From Acidimicrobiales bacterium (GTDB lineage: Bacteria; Actinomycetota; Acidimicrobiia; Acidimicrobiales; SHLQ01): a stretch of 42,180 nucleotides of DNA. The stretch covers positions 1 to 42,180 of the forward strand of contig JAHDCX010000023.1 in the NCBI GenBank assembly GCA_020629635.1, in the 5' to 3' direction. Shown one piece after another: positions 8,642-15,316 of this stretch (position 1 is its first letter; every line of letters starts with the position of its first letter). A program made the translations under genes and the position numbers. The notes under the pieces are model-generated. The model saw nothing but the letters and a program-made list of their open reading frames with translations, did no database searches and was not told the DNA's origin.

Positions 8642-9298
8642 CTATTCGGTGTCGTCGGGTGGTGGGAGGTCGAGTGGCGGCCGGTCTTCCATGTCGCAGA
8701 AGAGGAGGTACGGGGTGAGTTCGCAGGCTCCGGCAATGCGGTCGAGGTCTCGGGTGGCGGCCTGTTCGAGCCGTCGACACGCTTCGCCATCCCCGTCGTC
8801 GCACAGGGTGTTCAGCAGATCCGAGGCACGCGCATCGCATTCGAAGAAGAGGTGGAAGCCAGTATCTGGGACCATTTCGAATATGCGCTCGAAGCCAACG
8901 ATTTCGTTGACCAAGAGCGTGTATCGCAGGAACTCGCGAATGCCGGTTGTGCGTACGAACTGGTCGACGGTTGTGTCACCCGGGGTGAAGGCTCCGACCG
9001 AGTGGACTGGGGTGTGCGTGAATCCGTTGATTCGGGTTTCTTCTTCAAGCGCGCGCAACATGATCTCTTGGTCTCGAGTGAGAGCGCCGACTCCTTCGTT
9101 TCGAACGGTGTCTTGGAGCTCGTCGAACAACTCGGCGACAGCTGCTACCGAGTCGTGCCCGCCTGCGTGGAGCTCGCATTCGGAGAGCGTTTCTCGGATC
9201 TGAATGAGCCTCTCGAGCTCCTGTGCTTCGGGGTCGGGCTCAGATCCGCAACTCGAGAGGATGATTGCGCTGATTGCGAAAAGAACTGAGAACCTCAC
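8642..9298 (-). CDS. Lipoprotein, function unknown, overlapping the ESX-like gene
   Basis: 218 residues from a GTG at 9298 that overlaps the TGA of the upstream gene (GTGA), so it is translationally coupled to it. Signal peptide RFSVLFAISAIILSSCGS with lipobox LSSC. The mature part is helical and acidic, with several cysteines in the second half (FFECDARA, TLCDDGDGEACRRL, AGACEL, LLFCDMED) that may pair. No domain recognised. Tight coupling to the 705-aa gene suggests a shared job, for example an anchor or a protective partner. Confidence 0.75.
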   Translation of the reverse strand: MRFSVLFAISAIILSSCGSEPDPEAQELERLIQIRETLSECELHAGGHDSVAAVAELFDELQDTVRNEGVGALTRDQEIMLRALEEETRINGFTHTPVHSVGAFTPGDTTVDQFVRTTGIREFLRYTLLVNEIVGFERIFEMVPDTGFHLFFECDARASDLLNTLCDDGDGEACRRLEQAATRDLDRIAGACELTPYLLFCDMEDRPPLDLPPPDDTE

Positions 9299-11412
9299 CG
9301 TTGGAGAGCCTCGAGGACGCCACCTTTTGCTGCCCTCAGGTGGTTGGAGAAGCCCGGGATGTTGTCCAGGTTCTCGGCGATGCTGGCGAGGCGGTGTTGG
9401 TGGGTGGGGTTGAGGGAGAGGTCGGTGTAGTTGGTTTGGCCTGGGGTGAAATCGGGGCCGAAGGCGCGTTCCATCTCGTCGAGGATAGTGATGCTGGTCT
9501 GGGGGAGGTCGTCGACGGGGGTGCCGTTGGCGAGGAGTGTTTGGGTGCGGTCGAGTTCGGCGGCGAGGATGGTTTGGTTGGCGTTGCGGAAGGCGCTGTC
9601 GAGGTTGAGTTGGGCTTCGACTCGGGCCTGTTCGGGCGAGGGAAGCGGTGTGTCGATGCCGCTCGACTCGAAGGCGGCGTCGATGACCTCTTGTTGGAGG
9701 TCGATGCCGACGACATCGAGGTAGCTGGTCGCTTCGCGCACGACCCGAACGACGGGCTTGCCGAAGGGGATTTCGTCGGCGACGAATTCAAAGGTGTCCC
9801 AGATTTGGTCGGCGGTGGAGTTGAAGTTGTCGATGGCGGCTTGCTGGGCGTCGGCGGCGCTGATGTTGGCGTTGTTGAGGGCGAAGACGAGCACGCCGTT
9901 CATCTCGCCGACGGCTTGGTGGTCGCCCTGGTCGGGGTTGAGAAGGAGTTGGCGCATGGCGATGTTGGCTTCGGCGCCGATGTGGTTGCGCATGGGTTCG
10001 TTGCGGAAGAGTGCGCCCAACGCGTAGCCGAGATTGTCGGCTTCGACTTCGATGCCTGATGAGGCAGACGGGATCGGCTGGCCTTCGGTGTAGATGGCGG
10101 TGTCGAGGCCGGTGTCGCCGACGCTCATGAAGTGGGGAAGGGCCGCCACGATGATCTCGCCGAAGGCGAGGGTGCGAGCGCCTTCGTAGGGTTGGCGATC
10201 GGGGTTGTGCGCTTGTTCGTGGCCGATGGCTTCGATCACTGCGCCGGTGGCGCGCATCGCTTCTTCGGCAAGAGCGGGGTCGGTGGCGGTGCCGTTGGTG
10301 ATGCTGGCGTTCATCGCGCCGGTGGTGCCGGCGAGGGTGAGGTTGGCGAGCGCGGTGCCGGTGGTGTCGTGGGTGCGGGCGGCGACGATTTGGGCGCCGG
10401 TTCGTCCGTTGCTGGTGGGGTCGACGAGGACGGTCGCGGCGATGTGGGGGTCGTGTTGGGCGGGGTCGAACAGGATCTGGAGGAGCTCGCCCTCTCGTGG
10501 AGAGGGCGTGTCGAGGACCCAGAGCCCGGTGTGCGGGTCTTTGCGTTCGATGTATGCGAGCTCGAGTTGGTGTTGTCCGTCGGCGATCTCGAGTCCGGTG
10601 GTGGCGAGGGCGGTGGTCCATTCGGTGCGGATTCGGTTGTCGGTGTCGAAGAGGTGGACCCAGTCGGCGGCGACTTCGCCGTGGTAGGTGGTGCCAGCGT
10701 CGCGGAGTTCGTCGAACCAGTCGTCGCCGAGCAGGAGGGGCCGGGTCGATGCGCGGCTGGTCGGGTGGCCTCGGTGGGGGTCGGTGACGTGTGATGCGGT
10801 GGCGAGGGAGTCGGCGAGGGTGTGGCGGAACGCCGAAGGATCGAACGTGGATGGTTCGGTCTGGTGGAGCGATTCGTTGGTGATCTGTTCGCGCATCAGC
10901 ACGCTGACCATCGCCGAGAGTTGGTAGGTGGCGTCTGGGCCGAGGTCGCGGAAAAAGCGGCCGAGCCATGCGGGGTCGTGTTGGACGCTGGTCAGGAGCG
11001 TGCGGATGTCTTCGAGGTCGTCGACGGTGGCGGGCTGGCCGTCGGCGCCTGTCCACGTGCCGACGAGGGTGGCTACCCGTTCGGCGGCGGCCGGAGCGTT
11101 CGTTGGCGGGGAGGTGTCGGCCGTGGTTGGGAGAAAGTCGAAGCGGCGTCCGTTCGTGTCGATCGGCCCGTCGATGGATTGGAGGTACGTGGCTCGCCAG
11201 CGCAGATCGTCGCGGTCGCGTTGAAGGTCGCCGGCAACGTGGTGGAGGGTGTCCACGATGTCGTTGCTGACGCAGTGATCGAGGAGTTGGTTGGCTTCGG
11301 CGATCAGTGCCCCGATGTCGTCGGCGACGTCGCCGATGATGCGACTGGCGTGGAGGTAGGCGTCGCTGAGGTCATCGGCGGCGTCGATGTCGATGGAGAC
11401 CTTCTCGGACAT
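9295..11412 (-). CDS. Large ESX/WXG-like protein, possibly type VII-related
   Basis: 705 residues. The ATG at 11412 has GAAAGG a few bases upstream. No signal peptide or membrane segment. The first ~85 residues (MSEKVSIDIDAADDLSDAY ... IDGP) look like the helical hairpin found at the N-terminus of WXG100/LXG and DUF6571-type proteins, without a strict WXG. The middle has RFFRDLGPDATYQLSAM and a segment ADWVHLFDTDN; the rest is helical with an acidic bias. I see no toxin active site. The pattern resembles actinobacterial proteins tied to type VII secretion, but no secretion genes lie in this window. The overlapping lipoprotein gene may encode a partner. Confidence 0.7.
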   Translation of the reverse strand: MSEKVSIDIDAADDLSDAYLHASRIIGDVADDIGALIAEANQLLDHCVSNDIVDTLHHVAGDLQRDRDDLRWRATYLQSIDGPIDTNGRRFDFLPTTADTSPPTNAPAAAERVATLVGTWTGADGQPATVDDLEDIRTLLTSVQHDPAWLGRFFRDLGPDATYQLSAMVSVLMREQITNESLHQTEPSTFDPSAFRHTLADSLATASHVTDPHRGHPTSRASTRPLLLGDDWFDELRDAGTTYHGEVAADWVHLFDTDNRIRTEWTTALATTGLEIADGQHQLELAYIERKDPHTGLWVLDTPSPREGELLQILFDPAQHDPHIAATVLVDPTSNGRTGAQIVAARTHDTTGTALANLTLAGTTGAMNASITNGTATDPALAEEAMRATGAVIEAIGHEQAHNPDRQPYEGARTLAFGEIIVAALPHFMSVGDTGLDTAIYTEGQPIPSASSGIEVEADNLGYALGALFRNEPMRNHIGAEANIAMRQLLLNPDQGDHQAVGEMNGVLVFALNNANISAADAQQAAIDNFNSTADQIWDTFEFVADEIPFGKPVVRVVREATSYLDVVGIDLQQEVIDAAFESSGIDTPLPSPEQARVEAQLNLDSAFRNANQTILAAELDRTQTLLANGTPVDDLPQTSITILDEMERAFGPDFTPGQTNYTDLSLNPTHQHRLASIAENLDNIPGFSNHLRAAKGGVLEALQR

Positions 11413-11493
11413 TCGAAGCCTTTCGTGCAGTTTCGATATTCGTGAGTGTCTCAGGTGTTCCGGTCGGGCGCAACTTGTTTGGGCCGGATGTGG

Positions 11494-11889
11494 TCAGGGG
11501 TGAACGAATGTGCAGGTCGTTCCGGAGGCGTTGACCATCTTCAGGTCGAGCGTGAGGAGCGGCGCATCGAGCGCTTCGGCTGCAGCGACGTAGGCGGCGT
11601 CGGACGCGGTGAGGGTGGAGCGCAGCGACCAGATGCGTTCGGCGAGCGGATCGAATGCGATGGTGCGCACGGGTAGTCGGCGGAGGTCGGCGAACGCCAT
11701 CGAGGCGGTGCTCGGGTCGAGTTGTCCGGCGAGTTGAGCTCGGCGAAGGACGTTGGCCGCTTCGACGTGAAGGTGTTCGGGGGCAACGAGGCGTCCGTGC
11801 GAGGTCAGCTGCTGTTCTGCCCAGGCTCCGATCGGGTCGTTCGTGATGAGCGCAGCGAGCACGACCGACGCGTCGACGACGGCGGTCAT
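11494..11889 (-). CDS. vapC: PIN-domain ribonuclease toxin VapC (module 1)
   Basis: 131 residues, the usual VapC size. The PIN-domain acidic residues are all visible: D6 in AVVDASVV, E43 in HLHVEAANV, D97 in TASDAAYVAAAE and D115 in LLTLDLKM. VapC toxins cut RNA, often tRNA, with Mg2+ and are held inactive by a partner antitoxin. The ATG overlaps the stop of the upstream antitoxin by 4 bp (ATGA), ensuring coupled synthesis. Intact by eye. Confidence 0.9.
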   Translation of the reverse strand: MTAVVDASVVLAALITNDPIGAWAEQQLTSHGRLVAPEHLHVEAANVLRRAQLAGQLDPSTASMAFADLRRLPVRTIAFDPLAERIWSLRSTLTASDAAYVAAAEALDAPLLTLDLKMVNASGTTCTFVHP

Positions 11890-12119
11890 GTTCGGTCGGC
11901 GGCGAGGTGCCCGAGGATGTCGTCGGGGCTGAGGTTGGTGCCGGTCGCCGTCTTTCGGAGGCGGGCGTTGGCGACGAGTTCGTCAATGTCGGCTTCTGCG
12001 GCCAGCCCGATGAGCGTGCTTCGCAGATACTCCTGCAGTGACTGTCCGTTGCGCGCGGCTCTCGACGCGAGGATGTCTCGGGTGTCGTCGGGGACGTCGC
12101 GAATCGTGACTGCGGGCAT
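11886..12119 (-). CDS. FitA/ribbon-helix-helix antitoxin (module 1)
   Basis: 77 residues. The start MPAVTIRDVPDDTRDILASR is typical of FitA-type antitoxins, whose N-terminal ribbon-helix-helix binds DNA. The C-terminal part would wrap the toxin. TATATT (12126-12131, minus sense) ends 6 nt before the ATG, so the mRNA is probably leaderless; an ATG 4 nt upstream is in another frame. An inverted repeat covers the -10 and start codon (12116-12145), the expected autoregulatory site. The stop overlaps the vapC start. Confidence 0.85.
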   Translation of the reverse strand: MPAVTIRDVPDDTRDILASRAARNGQSLQEYLRSTLIGLAAEADIDELVANARLRKTATGTNLSPDDILGHLAADRT

Positions 12120-12145
12120 GCATGCAATATAGCTGCACTGCATGC
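12116..12145 (-). promoter_or_regulatory. Promoter and operator of toxin-antitoxin module 1
   Basis: GCATGCA (12116-12122, repeated in overlap at 12120-12126) faces TGCATGC at 12139-12145. The -10 TATATT lies between the arms and the antitoxin ATG lies in one arm. Binding of the ribbon-helix-helix antitoxin here would block both polymerase and the start site. Confidence 0.6.
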
Positions 12146-12306
12146 GAAATGAAGCTTCGGTCACGTGGCGGGTCGAGCGCCAGGTCAGGCCCGCGTCCAC
12201 CGGGCCGAGCGAAGGATTTGGTCGAACAGCGCTCGGCTCTGCGGCATCGAGTGCCACGGCGACGTCGTATCTGCGCTGTCGTCCGCAGGGTGCGACGCCA
12301 GCCGTC

Positions 12307-12759
12307 TCATACGGCTTGTGAGTACAGCTCGACCTGGGTGAGGAGGACGTTCGGCGGGGCTCCTGCGAGCTTGGCATCCAAGGTGGCGACCACGACGTCT
12401 GGCCTCGACGTCTCGCTCTGGAGAGCTTCGGCGAGGGCGAGGTAGGCAGCGTCGTAGGCGGAGAAGTTGTTGCGCAACTCGAGGATGCGGCGCGCCATCG
12501 GTAGTGAGATGGTTCGCCGCTGGCTGGGAAGCTGTTGGAACAGGCGGATTGCGCGATCCGCCGCATCGGGTTCGAGGTGCTGAGCCCGCACCTGTCGGCT
12601 TATCGCGCTCACGACCTCGAGTTGCGTGAAGTTGGCAATCGTGAAGACTTCGGGGTCGTCGCCGGCCAGTTGTTGCAGCCACTCGGTGACGGCGCGTCCG
12701 GAGTCGGTGAAGTCGGTCAGCATCGTCACGAGTACCGAAGCGTCGGCAACGACGATCAT
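12307..12759 (-). CDS. vapC: PIN-domain toxin VapC (module 2)
   Basis: 150 residues. PIN motif residues: D6 in MIVVADASVL, E48 in TQLEVVSA, D103 in SAYDAAYLALAEAL and D128 in VVATLDAKL. Slightly longer than average for VapC but complete. It follows a 53-aa small gene (12772-12933) by 12 nt. About 190 bases without a recognisable gene separate it from module 1. Confidence 0.88.
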   Translation of the reverse strand: MIVVADASVLVTMLTDFTDSGRAVTEWLQQLAGDDPEVFTIANFTQLEVVSAISRQVRAQHLEPDAADRAIRLFQQLPSQRRTISLPMARRILELRNNFSAYDAAYLALAEALQSETSRPDVVVATLDAKLAGAPPNVLLTQVELYSQAV

Positions 12760-12771
12760 CGCGTGGGCTCG

Positions 12772-12933
12772 CTAGTCCTTCGCGGCGTCTCGATCTTCTC
12801 TGATGCCAGCGACGGTCTGTTCGATGGTCGATGTTGTTGACTGCGGGGGGTCTTCGTACAGAAGGCGCGTGAACTCTGCGAGCGAGGTGGGCTTGTTGGG
12901 ATTCGTTGCCGCAACGTCGGTGGGAGAGTCCAT
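12772..12933 (-). CDS. Small antitoxin candidate, 53 aa (module 2)
   Basis: ATG at 12933, stop TAG at 12772-12774, 12 nt before the vapC start. It begins MDSPTDVAATNPNKPTSLAE and ends IREDRDAAKD. The acidic and amphipathic C-terminal half fits a toxin-wrapping tail, but there is no room for a normal DNA-binding domain. TAGCGT at 12941-12946 (minus sense) lies 7 nt before the ATG, in line with leaderless starts elsewhere in the window. A longer frame at 12756-12998 overlaps it but has shadow-like composition. The call rests on position, size and promoter. Confidence 0.65.
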   Translation of the reverse strand: MDSPTDVAATNPNKPTSLAEFTRLLYEDPPQSTTSTIEQTVAGIREDRDAAKD

Positions 12934-13087
12934 GGGGACGACGCTACCTGTTCCATGGCTGTGGTGAATGGAGTTTGGTCATTCGCTGAGACTTGCATGT
13001 CGGTACGACAGCGACGTCCGTGTTCCTGGCAGAGCTACGAACGATACGTCGAGCGCAAACGAGGCTCAGCGCCCGCGGGCCGAGGAC

Positions 13088-13444
13088 TCAGAGTGAGACG
13101 TGTGGGGCGTGGAGCGCGGCCATGTCGTCGGGGTCGGTGGTGAGGATTGTCTCGTCGAGCACAGTGGCCCAGACGGCCAGGCTCGCGTCGACGACGTCGC
13201 TCGTGCCTGCTTCGGCGCAACGAACGCCGACCGCTCGTGCGTCGCCGAACGGGAGGAGGTTCATCGCCTTGACGAGCCGGGTCATGGCTACCTGGCGAGC
13301 GGGGTCGCGCCATGCTTGGGCGAGCACGGTCTCGGTGGTGTGAAGGGTTGCCCGCCGGTCATGGAGGCGTTGGATGAGCGCCACGATGACGTCGCGTTGG
13401 GCGGGGTTGTCGAGTCCGATGAAGACCCCGGCGTCGACGATCAT
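13088..13444 (-). CDS. vapC: PIN-domain toxin VapC (module 3)
   Basis: 118 residues from the ATG at 13444, which overlaps the upstream antitoxin stop (ATGA). PIN residues: D4 in MIVDAGVFIG, E38 in TTETVLAQAW, D86 in SDVVDASLAVWA and D104 or D106 in LTTDPDDM. An in-frame upstream extension would be antisense-like within the antitoxin gene and is rejected. Confidence 0.88.
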   Translation of the reverse strand: MIVDAGVFIGLDNPAQRDVIVALIQRLHDRRATLHTTETVLAQAWRDPARQVAMTRLVKAMNLLPFGDARAVGVRCAEAGTSDVVDASLAVWATVLDETILTTDPDDMAALHAPHVSL

Positions 13445-13698
13445 GTGTCTCCGAGGATCGCGGCGGCCCGGGCGTGGGCTTGGGTCGAGGGTTCGCCCCA
13501 TTCGGCCTTCGCCCAATCGACGAAGTCGGCCATGGCGTCGAGCTGCGCGTCTCGTGCGGCGAGCAGCGCGAGCGCTTCTTCCATCGCTTGACGTTCGGTT
13601 CGTCGACGGGCGGAGGTGGCGGCCAGGTCCTCGAGTGCTTGCGGTCCGAGGAACATCGCCTTTCGCTTCGGCTTCTGCGGCTCTACATCGTAAGGCAT
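13441..13698 (-). CDS. Antitoxin of VapC module 3
   Basis: 85 residues starting MPYDVEPQKPKRKAMFLGPQ. The basic N-terminal stretch is suited to DNA contact; the C-terminal part (DAQLDAMADFVDWAKAEWGE) would cover the toxin. It starts 6 nt after a -10 hexamer TATGCT with TCGACA 17 nt further up, so the mRNA is probably leaderless. An inverted repeat covers the start region. Its stop overlaps the vapC start by 4 bp. Confidence 0.85.
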   Translation of the reverse strand: MPYDVEPQKPKRKAMFLGPQALEDLAATSARRRTERQAMEEALALLAARDAQLDAMADFVDWAKAEWGEPSTQAHARAAAILGDT

Positions 13699-13733
13699 AC
13701 GTTGAGCATACGTGTATGCCTGATGTATGTCGA
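13693..13733 (-). promoter_or_regulatory. Promoter and operator of toxin-antitoxin module 3
   Basis: Minus-sense -35 TCGACA (13728-13733), 17-nt spacer, -10 TATGCT (13705-13710), ATG at 13698. AGGCATAC (13693-13700) faces GTATGCCT (13714-13721), and a tighter palindrome GCATAC-GT-GTATGC sits at 13706-13719 over the -10. Arrangement fits autorepression. Confidence 0.65.
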
Positions 13734-13754
13734 GAGAGTCGTGAGCAGGCGGGT

Positions 13755-14246
13755 TCACGAGTCGGCCCAGCCCGGCGGGTTCTGATCGACCCGGGAGCTC
13801 GGATCGGACAGATCGGTCGAGCTCGCCCGAATGCACGCCGCGCAGTGTTCGAGCGTGGACGGAAACAGCTGGATCACGCGGCCCGCCGCCGGCCAGCGCT
13901 CGTAGTGGTTGAAGTACTGGTTGAACAGGTCGGTCGACAGGTGCCGGTCGTGCACCGGGGCCCAGTCGACGTCGTCGGCCGCGAGATCGGCGAGCGTGCC
14001 GCTGTCGCGGAGCGTTTCGACCGCCCAGTTGAGGACGTGGTGGGCTTCGGTCACTGGCCGGTCGGTGATGATGAGCTCGGGCACGCCGAAGCTCTCGGTG
14101 GCGCCCACCGTGTAGAGCCAACTGCCCGTGGGGTCGGCCGGGTCGTCCGGTTCGACGCCGAGCACCGCCCATCCGTGGGTGACGATGGTGAGCTCGAGCC
14201 AGCGGGCGGCTTCTTCGTGGGTTCGTCCTTCGCAGATCATGCACAT
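13755..14246 (-). CDS. DUF4262-like protein
   Basis: 163 residues from the first ATG of MCMICEGRTHEEAARWLELT; a start two codons on is equally possible. After a short Cys-containing head, the segment HGWAVLGVEPD followed by GSWLYTVGATESFGVPELII is the typical DUF4262 pattern (a Y-T-x-G-x-x-x-x-x-G-x-P-E-L core). DUF4262 proteins are widespread in actinobacteria with no assigned reaction. Later parts (WAPVHDRHLS, NHYERWPAAGRVIQLF) fit the same family. A long in-frame extension upstream is left out because it lacks a start signal. Confidence 0.8.
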   Translation of the reverse strand: MCMICEGRTHEEAARWLELTIVTHGWAVLGVEPDDPADPTGSWLYTVGATESFGVPELIITDRPVTEAHHVLNWAVETLRDSGTLADLAADDVDWAPVHDRHLSTDLFNQYFNHYERWPAAGRVIQLFPSTLEHCAACIRASSTDLSDPSSRVDQNPPGWADS

Positions 14247-14413
14247 GCCCCGAGCGTCGCGCGGCGGTGTGACAGTCAGTTGAAGATGAGCGCAGCCGCG
14301 AGGGCGAGGAGGATTCGAATCGTCACCATTCGCCGCACCCATCCATAGTCGGTGCCGATTGGCGCTCACTCAAGGCGGACTCAACTATTCGGCAAGACGG
14401 TCGAATTGAAAAC

Positions 14414-14755
14414 ATGGATGAAGTGTCGCGAGATCTGCCTCCGCCGCCAACCGCGAACGCCTTTCCGCCGCCACCAGCTCCGGCGGCAGCGAAGGTCGAT
14501 CCACAGGATCAAGATCTCCGGGGTCTCAACATCGTGGCGACGATCGCCGCGGTAGCTCTGATGCTTCAGGGGTTTCTCTTGGGGCTCCTGAGCGGCTCGG
14601 GAGCGTTCGCCATCGGCTCGGCGGTCGGCTCATTGTTCATTCCGGTGATCGTTGGAGCGATTGTCGGGTGGGGCAACGATCGCCGGGCACGGATCACCTT
14701 CGTCTGCGTTGCGGCCGTGTTCTTCTTGCTCCGGCTCGGACAGTTGGCCGCGTGA
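14414..14755 (+). CDS. Small three-span membrane protein
   Basis: 113 residues. Pro-rich cytoplasmic head (LPPPPTANAFPPPPAPA), then hydrophobic spans at about 40-60, 62-85 and 93-111. The layout (Pro-rich start then membrane part) echoes other proteins in this window. No family recognised. The ATG at 14414 follows an AT-richer patch with no clear ribosome site. Confidence 0.65.
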   Translation: MDEVSRDLPPPPTANAFPPPPAPAAAKVDPQDQDLRGLNIVATIAAVALMLQGFLLGLLSGSGAFAIGSAVGSLFIPVIVGAIVGWGNDRRARITFVCVAAVFFLLRLGQLAA

Positions 14756-14825
14756 ACGGCTGAAGCCCGAGGCGCTACACGCTGGCGAGTACCTCGCCGC
14801 CACAGGAACCGAACGGGTGCAGTGG

Positions 14826-15188
14826 TCAGGCGATGAGCGCAGTGACCACGGCAACGGCGTTGGCGATCATGCCAGCGACGATCAGCCGTTGGGTCTCGAC
14901 CTTGGCGAGGGCGATCGTTCGATCATCTCGGCGCGGAGCTCGGCCAGCTCGCTGCGGAGCTCGCTTCGCAGTTCGGCCATCTCGCCGCGTAGTTCCGTCA
15001 TCTCACCGCGCAGTTCTGCCATTTCGCCGCAGAGTTCGGTGCTCGATGCGTGCATGTCGGCACGGGTCACGAGCTGTGCAGCGGGTTGGTTGGGGAGCAG
15101 TTCCATGAGTTTGTTGGCCGGTTTGGCGCCGATGGCTTCTTCGAGGTCCGTTGAAGAGGTCTCGGCGGTCTTGTTCGGTGATGGCCAT
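14826..15188 (-). pseudogene. Coiled-coil protein, copy B, broken by two frameshifts
   Basis: The ATG at 15188 opens MAITEQDRRDLF, matching copy A's MSTTDKARRDLF. Homology then continues in another frame: TDLEEAIGAKPANKLMELLP, VTRADMHAS, and the GEMAELR repeats. Near the end a second shift is needed to read the family tail KVETQRLIVAGMIAN ... TALIA, which ends at TGA 14826-14828. In the unshifted frame the coil ends early in a charged, unrelated tail. The first shift lies just after the RRDLF codons (about 15150), the second after AEMIE (about 14915). Sequencing error could explain one shift; two argue for decay. Confidence 0.75.
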
Positions 15189-15264
15189 GTTCAGTGTCTC
15201 AGTTCCTCGGGTGCCCGTACAGGGGTGGGGTGTGCGGAGGAACGTGCGGCCGTTCCACGAGGCC
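15189..15264 (-). repeat. Conserved upstream region of coiled-coil copy B (pairs with 282-359)
   Basis: Same blocks, order and spacing as upstream of copy A: GTGTCTCAGTTC, CGGGTGCCCGTACAG, TGCGGAGGAAC, GGCCGTTCCACGAGGCC. Beyond about 76 bp the two regions diverge. Confidence 0.7.
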
Positions 15265-15316
15265 TCCGATGAGCCTCGCGCGAACGTGTGACAACGGGTC
15301 GAAGGGGAGTGTGCGT

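Noticed and set aside
12756-12998. 80-codon minus-strand frame overlapping vapC start, as antitoxin of module 2
   Set aside because: Ser/Pro/Arg-rich composition typical of shadow frames; the 53-codon frame at 12772-12933 has better composition and a promoter.
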